DNA from: RPRB01 sp035543115
GTDB lineage: Bacteria; Myxococcota; Myxococcia; Myxococcales; Myxococcaceae
Assembly (NCBI GenBank): GCA_035543115.1
Contig: DATKKF010000142.1
Coordinates: 1-64,000 of the forward strand
DNA length: 64,000 nucleotides
Reading direction: 5' to 3'
In this document: one piece after another, positions 29,777 to 38,355 of the stretch
How the letters are laid out: the number at the start of each line of letters is the position of its first letter
How positions within the stretch are numbered: the stretch's first letter is position 1
The notes under the pieces: model-generated
Database searches by the model: none
What the model was told of the DNA's origin: nothing
What the model saw: the letters and a program-made list of their open reading frames with translations, nothing else
Translations under genes and position numbers: made by a program

Positions 29777-31225
29777 GTGGAGCTGCTCCTGGTCCTCGGG
29801 GTTCCCCTGCTCGGCGCTGCGGTCCTGGCGGTGCTCGGCGGTCGGCGCTACGCGGCAGAGCTGAACGCCCTGGCGAGCCTGGCGACGCTGGCGGCGGCGG
29901 CGACGCTCGTCCTCCAGGTCATCCGTCACGGACCGATGCTGGTCTGGCACGAGCAGTTCTTCATCGACCCCTTCAACGTCTTCCTGGTGGGGCTGACCGC
30001 CTTCGTCGGCTTCACCACCGCGCTCTTCTCGCGCCCCTACATGCGCATCGAGGAGCACAAGGGTCGGATCACCCCGCGGCGCCTGCGGCTGTACCACAGC
30101 ATGTACCAGCTCTTCATGGCGGCGATGCTGCTGGCCCTGCTGACCAACAACATGGGGCTGCTCTGGGTGGCGATGGAGGCGGCGACCCTCTCCACCGTGC
30201 TCCTGGTCTCGCTCTACCGCACCCGGGCCAGCCTGGAGGCGGCCTGGAAGTACTTCATCCTCTGCGGGGTGGGGATCGCCCAGGCGCTCTTCGGGACCAT
30301 CCTCCTCTACTTCGCCGCCGAGGGACTCCTGGGCGGGGAAGGAATGACCGCCCTCCTCTGGACCCGTCTCGATGCCGTGAAGGCCCACCTCGAACCGACG
30401 GTGCTGGCCCTGGCCTTCGTGTTCCTCCTGGTGGGCTACGGGACGAAGGTCGGCCTGGCGCCGCTGCACAACTGGCTGCCCGACGCCCACGCCGAGGGCC
30501 CGACTCCGGTCTCGGCGGTGCTCTCGGGCTTGCTGCTCAACGTGGCGCTCTACGCCGTCATCCGGTGCAAGGTGCTGGTCGAGGGCTCCATTCGTTACCT
30601 TCCAGGCCGGATGCTGATGGGCTTCGGGCTGCTCTCGGCGATCCTGGCGGCGTTCTTCCTCTGGCGGCAGCGGGACATCAAGCGGCTCTTCGCCTACTCG
30701 TCGATCGAGCACATGGGAATCGTGACCTTCGCCTTCGGGATGGGCGGGCCGGTCGCGAACTTCGCGGCGCTCCTTCACATGACGGTCCACTCGCTCACCA
30801 AGTCGGCCATCTTCTTTGCCGCCGGTCACGCCTCACAGACCGCCGGCACCCAGCGGATGGATGGCATTCGCGGTCTGCTGGTGCTCAGCCCCACCATCGG
30901 ATGGGGCCTGATGCTGGGGACGCTGGCGATCCTGGGGCTCCCACCGTTCGGCGTCTTCGCCAGCGAGTTCCTGATCCTCACCACCGCGATGCGCGATCAC
31001 CCCTGGGCGACACCGATCCTCCTCGCCGCCCTGGCAGTGGCCTTCGCGGCGATCTTCGGCCGGGTGCAGCCGATGGTGTTCGGCGAGACGCAAAGTCCGC
31101 CCCTGCCTCACTCGCCGGCGCTGCTGCCGGTCTTCGTCCACCTGGCGATGGTCCTCACCCTCGGCGTCTACATGCCACCGGCTCTGGCCGAGTGGTACCG
31201 GCTCGCGGCGCGGTTGATCGGCTGA
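29777..31225 (+). CDS. hyfF: Hydrogenase-4 component F-like antiporter-type subunit
   Basis: 482 aa, GTG 29777. It is a second L/M/N-type proton-channel subunit: 'LLWVAMEAATLSTVLLVSLYR' with the conserved Glu, 'VGYGTKVGLAPLHNWLPDAHAEGPTPVSAVLSGLLLNVALYAVIR', 'DIKRLFAYSSIEHMGIVTFAFG', and 'LLHMTVHSLTKSAIFF'. Together with HyfB it gives the complex two antiporter-like modules, as in Hyf and Ehr complexes. Confidence 0.9.
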   Translation: MELLLVLGVPLLGAAVLAVLGGRRYAAELNALASLATLAAAATLVLQVIRHGPMLVWHEQFFIDPFNVFLVGLTAFVGFTTALFSRPYMRIEEHKGRITPRRLRLYHSMYQLFMAAMLLALLTNNMGLLWVAMEAATLSTVLLVSLYRTRASLEAAWKYFILCGVGIAQALFGTILLYFAAEGLLGGEGMTALLWTRLDAVKAHLEPTVLALAFVFLLVGYGTKVGLAPLHNWLPDAHAEGPTPVSAVLSGLLLNVALYAVIRCKVLVEGSIRYLPGRMLMGFGLLSAILAAFFLWRQRDIKRLFAYSSIEHMGIVTFAFGMGGPVANFAALLHMTVHSLTKSAIFFAAGHASQTAGTQRMDGIRGLLVLSPTIGWGLMLGTLAILGLPPFGVFASEFLILTTAMRDHPWATPILLAALAVAFAAIFGRVQPMVFGETQSPPLPHSPALLPVFVHLAMVLTLGVYMPPALAEWYRLAARLIG

Positions 31226-31228
31226 TCG

Positions 31229-32773
31229 ATGGTTCCCGCAACCTCAGCGGTGAAGGGAATGCCGCTCCCGGCCAACGTCCGGGGCAGGCGCCTCCTCGCT
31301 CCCGAGCGCGAGCAGTGGAGCGGGATGGCCGAGTCGATGAAGGCGGGCGGAGCGGGCCTCCTGACCCTGTGGGGCACCGACGATCGCGATCGGGACGGGC
31401 GCTTCCGGATCCACGCGGCGTATCTGCTGCCGAACGAGGTGGTGCTGGTCGAGCATCCGCTCCCTGCCGGTGCGGCGACCTACCCCGGTCTGGCGCCGCT
31501 GTTTCCGGTGGCGGCGCGGCTCCAGCGTGCCACCGCCGATCTGCTGGGCATCGCCGCCGAGGGTGGGGACGCGCGAGGATGGCTCCAGCACGGGCGGTGG
31601 CCGGAGCAGGCCTTCCCGCTCCGCCGCGACTCGGCTCCGGTCGAACGGGTCGCGGAGTCCGGGCCCTACCCGTTCGTCTCGGTCTCCGGGGACGGAGTCC
31701 ACGAGATCCCGGTGGGGCCGGTGCACGCCGGCACGATCGAGCCCGGTCACTTCCGCTTCTCCGTCGTGGGCGAGAAGGTCCTGCGGCTGGAGGAGCGCCT
31801 CGGCTACACCCACAAGGGCGTGGCCAAGCGGTTCGAGCAGCTCTCGCAGCACGAGGGCCACCGGCTCGCCGCCCGGCTCTCCGGGGACTCGGCCGTCGCC
31901 TTCTCCTCGGCGTACTGCGCGGCGCTGGAGGCCATCACCGGCACGGCATTGCCTCCGCGTGCTGCGGCGCTCCGGGCCCTGGCGCTGGAGCGCGAGCGGA
32001 TCGCCAATCACCTCGGCGACCTGGGAGCGCTGGGCAACGACGCCGGATTCGCCCTCGGGCTCACCCAGTTCTCCCGGCTCAAGGAGGACCTGCTCCGGGC
32101 CAACGCCGAGGTGCTGGGGGCCCGCTATCTCCTGGATCTGGTGATCCCCGGAGGCGTGGCAACGGACCTCACCGAGGAGAGGAAGCGCGTCCTCGTCCAG
32201 CAGTCTTTCCTGCTGGAAACCGCGGTCCTCGGCTTGCGGTCGCTCTACGACGAGCATCCCGGGCTGCAGGATCGCTTCCGCGACGCGGGTCGGCTGGACC
32301 TGGCTCTGGCGGAGAGGCTCGGCGCGGTGGGGATGGCTGCGCGTGCGTCAGGCATCGCGCGCGACCTCCGGATCGACATGCCCTGGCCGCCCTACGACCG
32401 GTTGGCTCCGACGCTGGTCGTTCAGACCGCGGGTGACGTGGCCGCGCGGGTTCAGCTGCGATTCGGCGAGGTGGTGGAGTCGCTCCGACTCTGCCGGGCG
32501 ATGCTAGAGAAGCTGCCCGACGGCGCGATCCGCATCGAGGTTCCGGTCGCCCCGCCGGATCGCCTGGGGCTCGGGCTCATCGAGGGCTGGCGCGGTCCTG
32601 TGCTGATCGCGCTTCACTCCGGAGAGCAAGGCGCGATCCGGCGCTGCCACGCGCACGATCCCTCGTGGCAGAACTGGCCGCTCCTGGAACACGTCATCCT
32701 GGACAACATCGTCCCGGACTTCCCGCTGATCAACAAGTCGTTCAACCTGTCCTACAGCGGGCACGACGGGTGA
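31229..32773 (+). CDS. hyfG: HyfG/NuoCD-like large subunit without NiFe ligands
   Basis: 514 aa, ATG 31229. The N-terminal ~170 residues are a NuoC-like 30-kDa domain and the rest is the NuoD/hydrogenase large-subunit fold ('RLGYTHKGVAKRFEQLSQHEGHRLAARLSGDSAVAFSSAYCAALEAITG'). In [NiFe]-hydrogenases four cysteines in two C-x-x-C pairs hold the metal centre. Here the first pair position reads S-G-D-S and the C-terminal one 'NLSYSGHDG', so all four are missing. It cannot carry a NiFe centre and matches the energy-converting hydrogenase-related (Ehr) group. No C-terminal maturation peptide is evident. Confidence 0.85.
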   Translation: MVPATSAVKGMPLPANVRGRRLLAPEREQWSGMAESMKAGGAGLLTLWGTDDRDRDGRFRIHAAYLLPNEVVLVEHPLPAGAATYPGLAPLFPVAARLQRATADLLGIAAEGGDARGWLQHGRWPEQAFPLRRDSAPVERVAESGPYPFVSVSGDGVHEIPVGPVHAGTIEPGHFRFSVVGEKVLRLEERLGYTHKGVAKRFEQLSQHEGHRLAARLSGDSAVAFSSAYCAALEAITGTALPPRAAALRALALERERIANHLGDLGALGNDAGFALGLTQFSRLKEDLLRANAEVLGARYLLDLVIPGGVATDLTEERKRVLVQQSFLLETAVLGLRSLYDEHPGLQDRFRDAGRLDLALAERLGAVGMAARASGIARDLRIDMPWPPYDRLAPTLVVQTAGDVAARVQLRFGEVVESLRLCRAMLEKLPDGAIRIEVPVAPPDRLGLGLIEGWRGPVLIALHSGEQGAIRRCHAHDPSWQNWPLLEHVILDNIVPDFPLINKSFNLSYSGHDG

Positions 32774-32781
32774 GGTGATCG

Positions 32782-33309
32782 ATGCTCGATCTGTTGATGC
32801 GCATGTTTCGCACCGGGTCCTTGACCGAGCCGCTTCCTGCGCCCGCCGAGCTGCCAACCGACGTGCGCGGACTGCAAACCGAGCTGCTGGCCGTGCTCGG
32901 CCGTGCGCTGTGCATCCGGCACGTCGATGCGGGGTCGTGCAACGGGTGCGAGCTGGAGATCCACGCGCTGAACAACCCCTACTACAACCTCGAGGGAGCG
33001 GGGATCCGCTTCGTGGCCAGTCCCCGGCACGCAGATCTCCTGCTGGTGACCGGGCCGGTCTCGGTGAACATGGAGGAGGCGCTCCGCCGCACCTACGCTG
33101 CCACGCCAGACCCGAAGCTGGTGGTGGCGGTGGGGGACTGCGGCGCGTGCGGTGGCGTCTTCGGCGAGAGCTACGCCAGCCTGGGAGGCGTGGCCAAGGT
33201 AATTCCGGTCGACGTCACGGTCCCGGGGTGCCCGCCCAGCCCGGTGGCGATCCTGCGCGGCATCCTGGCTGCGACGCGCAGGGCGTCACCGCGCGTTCAG
33301 GGCCTCTAA
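32782..33309 (+). CDS. hyfI: HyfI/NuoB-like iron-sulfur small subunit
   Basis: 175 aa, ATG 32782, 8 bp after hyfG. The proximal [4Fe-4S] ligands are kept: C53-N-G-C56 in 'GSCNGCELEIHALNNPYYNLE', C120 in 'GDCGACGG' and C150 in 'VPGCPPSP'. It is therefore able to bind an N2-like cluster even though its partner HyfG has no NiFe site. It ends the operon; no HyfA/HyfH-type ferredoxin subunit is found, so the electron donor is unknown. Confidence 0.9.
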   Translation: MLDLLMRMFRTGSLTEPLPAPAELPTDVRGLQTELLAVLGRALCIRHVDAGSCNGCELEIHALNNPYYNLEGAGIRFVASPRHADLLLVTGPVSVNMEEALRRTYAATPDPKLVVAVGDCGACGGVFGESYASLGGVAKVIPVDVTVPGCPPSPVAILRGILAATRRASPRVQGL

Positions 33310-33343
33310 CCCCTCGACTGCGGCCGGGCACCGGAAGGCGTCG

Positions 33344-34186
33344 CTAGCGTCGGCCGCTGAAGGAGAAGCGGATCACGTACTCGGTCTCGAACGGCTCCCG
33401 CTCGAACGTCGCTGGGGCGAACCGGGCACGGGTGAGCTGCTCGATGAACCATCGCCCAGGGGCCGAGTCGGGCCCCCGGCAGTCGTGAGCCTGCCCGATC
33501 GCGGAGACCCAGCAGATGACTTCTCCTTCAGCTCCCATGGATTCCGAGAGGGGTGTCGGAGGGAGCGCGTCGAGCAAGCGAGGGGCCCGATAGGCCTCGT
33601 CGAGGCGGCCGCAGGCGGCAGTCAGGCCGGCGGCGCACGAAGCGCCCAGCAATCGACTGGCCCGGTCCGGGTCGCGGGTTCCCCCGTCCGTGACCAGAAG
33701 CGCGAGCGCCCGAGCCAGACACCCTGAGGCGTCGCTTCCCCTGCAGGCCTCCATCTGTTCGACCGTGAGGGGTGGACGCCAGCCTGCCGGACGCTCGGCG
33801 GTGGCGGGGACGTCGAAGCGAAAGTTGAAGATGTATGAGATGCGGACGGGCGAGCCGCCGTAGGTTGCTGGAGCGAACGAGGCGCTCTCCAGCTTGCCGA
33901 TCACCCAGGAGTCGACCCCGGGGATGGATTCGAAGGCCTGGCACTCCTGGGCCCGGCCCTGCTCGGTGAGGACGCATCGGACGGAAAGCGTTCTCGCCCC
34001 TGAGAGAGCCGTTTCCTGAGGAGGATACGACCAGTCGATGGGGGTTACCGGATAAGGCTTGGTCATCCCCGCCGGGAAGCTGGGCGGGGCTTCGGCACCG
34101 CGGTGCAGGCATCCGAACGCGAGCGTCGCGACGAGCGCGAACCACCTCCACGACGCGGGAATCCACCTGAATCGCCAAGCCTGCAT
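33344..34186 (-). CDS. Predicted lipoprotein with two TonB-C-like domains
   Basis: 280 aa from ATG 34186-34184. A signal peptide ending 'LVATLAFGC' suggests a lipoprotein (the lipobox is imperfect). Two similar modules flank the protein: residues ~50-120 ('LSVRCVLTEQGRAQECQAFESIPGVDSWVIGKLESASFAPATYGGSPV') and the last ~75 residues ('GEVICWVSAIGQAHDCRGPDSAPGRWFIEQLTRARFAPATFEREPFE'). Both follow the TonB C-terminal plan. Between them lies a cysteine-containing Sel1-like helical hairpin. It is convergent with hyfI (34 bp) and probably acts in the envelope; no function is known. Confidence 0.65.
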   Translation of the reverse strand: MQAWRFRWIPASWRWFALVATLAFGCLHRGAEAPPSFPAGMTKPYPVTPIDWSYPPQETALSGARTLSVRCVLTEQGRAQECQAFESIPGVDSWVIGKLESASFAPATYGGSPVRISYIFNFRFDVPATAERPAGWRPPLTVEQMEACRGSDASGCLARALALLVTDGGTRDPDRASRLLGASCAAGLTAACGRLDEAYRAPRLLDALPPTPLSESMGAEGEVICWVSAIGQAHDCRGPDSAPGRWFIEQLTRARFAPATFEREPFETEYVIRFSFSGRR

Positions 34187-34410
34187 CGGCCGACACCCAG
34201 TTCGAGCGGCTACCCTACCGCGGACGTGGTGCAATGGGGCAGTTGCTCGCCCCCGCTGGACTATCGAAAGGACGACACCACGGCGACCCGCGGACCGCAG
34301 GGAGCCTGGGGCGTCCAATTGGCGCGCACGCGCATTGACGCCTTCCCTGCACCCTCGCACGCGGCGAGCGCATGTCGGGCATCCTCCGCGTAGGATGGCC
34401 AGCGCTCGCG

Positions 34411-35532
34411 ATGAACGACGCACGCGCACTCCGACCAAGCTCCTGGCCTCGGTTCGCCGCTGCCTGCGCAGTGTCGTGGGCGTCTGCGACCGGAGCGGCT
34501 CCGGCTCCCTCCCTGGAGGAGATGCGGCGTGAGGTCACCGCAGCGAGCCAGGCCTCGCCTGCTTGGGGCGGACCCGTCTCGGGGCCAGCAGCCGCACCGA
34601 ACAAGACCGTCGCGCTGCTGTGCGAGGAGCTGCGGAACGGAGGCATCCTGGGTGTGGCCCGCGGGGTCGAGGAAGCGGCCCGGGTCATCGGCTGGGCGGT
34701 CAAGGTGTTCGACGCCGCGGGAACGGCCGAGGGGCGCGACCGGGCGGCCGCCGACGCCCTCGCCGCCCGGCCGGACGCCTTGGTCGTCATCGGCGCCGAT
34801 GCGCGGGACATGCAGCCCCGGCTGCAGGCATTCGCGGCCCGGAAGATCCCGATCGTTGGCTGGCACGTCGGGCCGCGCCCCGGCCCGGTGGAGGGCAGCC
34901 CGGTCGCCATGAATGTCACGACGGATCCGCTGCAGGTCGCGCGCATCACCGCGATGGCAGCGGTGGTCGGCTCGGGCGGCAGGGCTGGCGTCGTCGTCTT
35001 CACCGACTCCACCTTTGAGATCGCCACGGCCAAGGCACGGGCCATGACCGAGGTCGTCCGCGGCTGTGCGGGCTGTACCCTGCTGGAGGTGCGCGACACG
35101 CCCATCTCCCGCGCCGCCGAGCTCGTGCCCCGGGTGACCCGCGAGTTGCTCGACCGCCACGGACCGCGCTGGACGCACGCCCTGGCGATCAACGACATCT
35201 ACTTCGACTATGCCGTGCCCGAGCTCGCCCGTGCCGGACGCGCCGAGGATAGCCTCGCGCTCCTCTCCGCCGGAGACGGCAGCCCCGCCGCCTTCATGCG
35301 TCTGAAGGCGCGGGTGTTCCAGGTCGCCACCGTGGCCGAGCCGCTCGCCCTGCACGGGTGGCAGCTGGTGGACGAACTCAACCGGCTCCTGGCGCACGCC
35401 GCGGTGAGTGGATACGTGGTGCCGGTGCACCTCTCGACCCTGCAGAACATCGCCTTCGACGGGGGCGCTCGCCACCAGTACGACCCGGACAACGGCTACC
35501 GCGACGTGTACCGCCGGATCTGGAAGAGGTGA
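34411..35532 (+). CDS. Periplasmic sugar-binding-type sensor protein
   Basis: 373 aa from ATG 34411, giving an N-terminal signal peptide ('FAAACAVSWASATGAAPA'). The mature part is a type I periplasmic binding protein of the LacI/ribose-binding fold: 'NKTVALLCEELRNGGILGVARGVEEAARVIGWAVKVFDAAG', 'RPDALVVIGAD', 'RKIPIVGWHVG', 'ALAINDIYFDYAVPEL'. No ABC permease or ATPase is adjacent. It is followed 4 bp later by a membrane histidine kinase, so it probably presents a ligand to that kinase, as TorT does for TorS. Confidence 0.75.
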   Translation: MNDARALRPSSWPRFAAACAVSWASATGAAPAPSLEEMRREVTAASQASPAWGGPVSGPAAAPNKTVALLCEELRNGGILGVARGVEEAARVIGWAVKVFDAAGTAEGRDRAAADALAARPDALVVIGADARDMQPRLQAFAARKIPIVGWHVGPRPGPVEGSPVAMNVTTDPLQVARITAMAAVVGSGGRAGVVVFTDSTFEIATAKARAMTEVVRGCAGCTLLEVRDTPISRAAELVPRVTRELLDRHGPRWTHALAINDIYFDYAVPELARAGRAEDSLALLSAGDGSPAAFMRLKARVFQVATVAEPLALHGWQLVDELNRLLAHAAVSGYVVPVHLSTLQNIAFDGGARHQYDPDNGYRDVYRRIWKR

Positions 35533-35536
35533 CGCG

Positions 35537-37144
35537 GTGGCCCTCCGGCTGCCGCGGTCGCTGCAGGCGCAGTTCGCCCTGGGCCTGGCAGGGCTGGTCC
35601 TCCTCTGCGCCGCCGCCGGTGCGGTGGCGGTCGGCGCCCTGCGGAGATCCGCCGGCGGGACGCGGCGCCTCGCCCTGGAGCGGCTGGACCGACTCGAGGC
35701 AGCACAGGACGTCGTCCGGCGAACGATGCTCATCGAGCGCGGCGCGGACCGGCTGGTCTCCGCGGAGGACGCAGAGACGCTCCGCGCCGCTCACCTCGAG
35801 CTCTCCCGCCAGCTCGACTCCCTCGACGAGCTGGTGGAGCGACTGGGTGGATCCAGCGAGGCCGTGTCGGTCCTCGACCTGCACCAGGCGGGGCAGGCAG
35901 TGCGCAACACGGTCCACCTGGTGGCGCAGATCCGCGAGCAGCTCCTGCGCGACCGCCCGGCGCTGCCAGGGCAGGTTGCCGAGGAGCCGGATCGACCCGA
36001 GCGGGAGGCGAACCTCCGTGAGTTCCACGCCGAGCTGCAGCGGCAAGCCGCGGAACTGATCGCCTCCGCGCAGGCGGTCTCGGCCGACTCCACCCGGGAA
36101 TACCGCGAGGCGGTCCAGGCCCTGGCGAGCGCCTCGGCGCGCGATCAGGCTCTGGTGTTCGGCCTCCTGGTGGCCAGCGTCGTCGCGGCCGTGCTCATCG
36201 CCCGCCTGTTCCTCGGGCGAAGGGTGCTGGGTCGCCTGCAGCAGGTCAGCGACCACCTGCGCCAGGGCGATCCCGGCGCCGCGGACTCTCCCCACTTGAG
36301 CGTCGACGGCGCGGACGAGATCGCCGAGATGGCCGGTGCAGTTGAGCAATTCCTGGAGGATCGCCGCCGGCTTGCCGAGGCCGACCGGGAAGCGGAGCGC
36401 CGGAAGGCGGAGGAGGCGCTGAGGGCGACCGAGGCCGAGCTGGCGCGCGCTGCACGGGTCATGATCCTGGGAGAGATGGGCGCTTCCATCGCTCACGAGG
36501 TGAACCAGCCCCTGGCCGCCATCGTCCTCAACGGCAAGGCCTGCCTCCGCTGGCTCTCGGGAGCTCCTCCGGACCTGTTCGAGGCACGCGAGGCCGTGAA
36601 GCGGATCGTCGAGGACGCGAGCCGGGCCGGGGAGGTCATCGCCCGTATCCGTGCGCTCACCGGAAAGAGCACCACCGAGAGAGGCCCGGTGGACCTGAAC
36701 GAGGTCATCGAGCAGGTCCTGGTGCTGGCCGGGGCCGAGCTGCAGAGGAGCCAGGTCGTCCTCCGCACCGAGCTCGGGGAGGATCTGCCTTGCGTCCTCG
36801 CCGACCGCATTCAGCTCCAGCAGCTGCTGCTGAATCTCCTGATCAACGCGACCGAGGCGATGCGGGAGGTCACCGGACGGCCGCGGGACCTGCTCATCGA
36901 GTCCGAGGAAAGGGACGGCGGACAGGTCCTGGTCGCGGTGCGGGATACCGGCGTGGGTCTCGACCCGACCACGCTGGAACGAATCTTCGACGCCTTCTAC
37001 ACCACCAAGTCCGGGGGGATGGGCATGGGTCTGTCGATCAGCAGGTCGATCGTCGAGAGCCACGGCGGCCGGCTGTGGGTCGAGCAGAACGAGGGTCCGG
37101 GAACGACCTTTTGTTTCACCCTGCCCCGGACCGCCACCGGCTGA
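35537..37144 (+). CDS. Membrane sensor histidine kinase
   Basis: 535 aa from GTG 35537, chosen because it puts the first membrane helix (about residues 11-34) at the N-terminus, 4 bp after the preceding gene. A periplasmic helical-bundle domain (35-205) is followed by a second helix, HAMP, a coiled coil, HisKA with 'GASIAHEVNQPLAAIVLNG', and HATPase ('LLNLLINATEAM', 'DTGVGLDP', 'GMGMGLSISRSIV'). The H-E-V-N-Q-P-L box is typical of kinases that drive LuxR- or NtrC-type regulators, but no response regulator is encoded beside it. Confidence 0.85.
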   Translation: MALRLPRSLQAQFALGLAGLVLLCAAAGAVAVGALRRSAGGTRRLALERLDRLEAAQDVVRRTMLIERGADRLVSAEDAETLRAAHLELSRQLDSLDELVERLGGSSEAVSVLDLHQAGQAVRNTVHLVAQIREQLLRDRPALPGQVAEEPDRPEREANLREFHAELQRQAAELIASAQAVSADSTREYREAVQALASASARDQALVFGLLVASVVAAVLIARLFLGRRVLGRLQQVSDHLRQGDPGAADSPHLSVDGADEIAEMAGAVEQFLEDRRRLAEADREAERRKAEEALRATEAELARAARVMILGEMGASIAHEVNQPLAAIVLNGKACLRWLSGAPPDLFEAREAVKRIVEDASRAGEVIARIRALTGKSTTERGPVDLNEVIEQVLVLAGAELQRSQVVLRTELGEDLPCVLADRIQLQQLLLNLLINATEAMREVTGRPRDLLIESEERDGGQVLVAVRDTGVGLDPTTLERIFDAFYTTKSGGMGMGLSISRSIVESHGGRLWVEQNEGPGTTFCFTLPRTATG

Positions 37145-37300
37145 TACCAGGCGAACCGAGCGACCCAGGAGAAGAGGTCGCAACCGTTGAGGCCCTTTCG
37201 GCGCGGCGCAGTTTGTGCGCGTAACCCCCGGAGGTGGCGAAAAAGAAGACTCTTCCTTCGCACGCACAGCGGGCTCGCGTCGATCGACGGGGCTCTTCGC

Positions 37301-37316
37301 TGGCATCCCGATTGCT
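37301..37316 (+). promoter_or_regulatory. Sigma-54 (-24/-12) promoter candidate
   Basis: TGGCATCCCGATTGCT matches the -24 GG and -12 GC elements with correct 10-nt spacing (consensus TGGCAC-N5-TTGC). It would start transcription near 37327, just before the GGAGG site (37330) and GTG start (37341) of the DUF6582 gene. An 11-bp inverted repeat GAAGACTCTTC at 37245-37255 lies about 50 bp upstream and could be an activator site. Confidence 0.6.
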
Positions 37317-37340
37317 GATGGAAACGCATGGAGGTGGCAC

Positions 37341-37769
37341 GTGACAACAACCTGGGAACCCCACGAGCGACATGGTCGGCTCACACTGGAAAGCGACCTA
37401 CCCGACGCCGTCTTCGCCTTTCCGAAGCAGCGGAAAGAGCCGCTGACCGATGCAGCGCACGTGCGCAACGCCGTTGCACGATTCGGTCAGGTCATCGGTG
37501 TTTCCGATGAGGACAGGGCTCTGGCATTCGCGAACATCGAGAAGGCCGCGAAGTACTACAACGTGGACCTTTCCGAGACCAACTGGCACCAGCTCGGCGT
37601 TCATCCACAGCAACACCGCGAGATGGCCGCCGCCAAGGCCGTCGAGACGAAGCGTGAGCGCGGCGAGTTGAAAGAGGCAGCTGCCAAGGCCGTGGAAACG
37701 AAGCGCGAGCACGGCATCTTGAAGGAGGAGGCCGCCAAAGCCGCCGCGACCAGAAGGCGCGAGCACTAG
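37341..37769 (+). CDS. DUF6582-family protein with Lys/Ala-rich repeat tail
   Basis: 142 aa from GTG 37341 with GGAGG at 37330. The N-terminal ~80 residues ('AVFAFPKQRKEPLTDAAHVRNAVARFGQVIGVSDEDRALAFANIEKAAKYYNVDL') match the short DUF6582 type often found with phage or stress genes. The C-terminus repeats a 17-residue unit, 'AAAKAVETKRERGELKE', 'AAAKAVETKREHGILKE', then 'AAKAAATRRREH'. The tail is basic and helical and may bind nucleic acid. Probably expressed from the sigma-54 promoter just upstream, with the DUF5335 gene 42 bp downstream. Confidence 0.7.
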   Translation: MTTTWEPHERHGRLTLESDLPDAVFAFPKQRKEPLTDAAHVRNAVARFGQVIGVSDEDRALAFANIEKAAKYYNVDLSETNWHQLGVHPQQHREMAAAKAVETKRERGELKEAAAKAVETKREHGILKEEAAKAAATRRREH

Positions 37770-37811
37770 GCGTCCTGGTCGGTGCCGCTGCTCTGGCTGA
37801 GGAAAGGAATC

Positions 37812-38180
37812 ATGTCTATGCGCAAGACCATTGAGATTCCCCGCGAGCGCTGGGCGAAGTACCTGGACGACCTGAGCAATCGCGAGCAGGACCACCCGGT
37901 GCGCATCGAGGTCGAGGGCCAGGAGCTCGGTGATCAGGCCCTTTCGACCAAATTGCCTCTCATGGGCATCTCGCTCGAGGAAAAGGGCTCGGAGAAGGAC
38001 GCGATCGAGATCACGGTGGCGGACCGTGGAAAGGGCCAGACGCTGACCCACCTCATCGAGAGGCCCGAGCACGTCTACGTCGAGCAGGAGGGTGATCGCG
38101 TGCGTTGCGTCGACATCGAGAACCGCGCGCACGTCAAGACGCTGATCTTCTTCGAAGATCGCCGAGGAGCGGAGACCTAA
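37812..38180 (+). CDS. DUF5335-family protein
   Basis: 122 aa; ATG 37812 follows an AGGAAAGG site, with a second Met two codons on. It is a small acidic alpha/beta protein ('RKTIEIPRERWAKYLDDLSNREQDHPVRIEVEGQELGDQ', 'AIEITVADRGKGQTLTHLIERPEHVYVEQEGDRVRCVDIEN') matching DUF5335, a family that recurs in stress-gene neighbourhoods. Its role is unknown. The 175 bp to the convergent M48 gene hold nothing I can name. Confidence 0.75.
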   Translation: MSMRKTIEIPRERWAKYLDDLSNREQDHPVRIEVEGQELGDQALSTKLPLMGISLEEKGSEKDAIEITVADRGKGQTLTHLIERPEHVYVEQEGDRVRCVDIENRAHVKTLIFFEDRRGAET

Positions 38181-38355
38181 GTCAGCCGACGCCGGCCGCG
38201 GCCGCTCGCCGCGGAGGTTCCCGCCTTCAGAGGGGCGAGCCCGTGCACGCCCGTTCTCTGCCGTGTCGCCGCCGCGATCCCTCCGGGCCGGGCAGCGAGC
38301 TGCCGCTCGACCATGGAGGACGAACACTGCGGCTACACCCGCTGGGTGGTCCGTC

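Noticed and set aside
26154..33309. Formate hydrogenlyase or true [NiFe]-hydrogenase
   Set aside because: The large subunit has none of the four NiFe ligand cysteines, and no hydrogenase maturation or formate dehydrogenase genes are adjacent. The molybdopterin enzyme at 56 kb is far away and lacks the Cys/Sec ligand.
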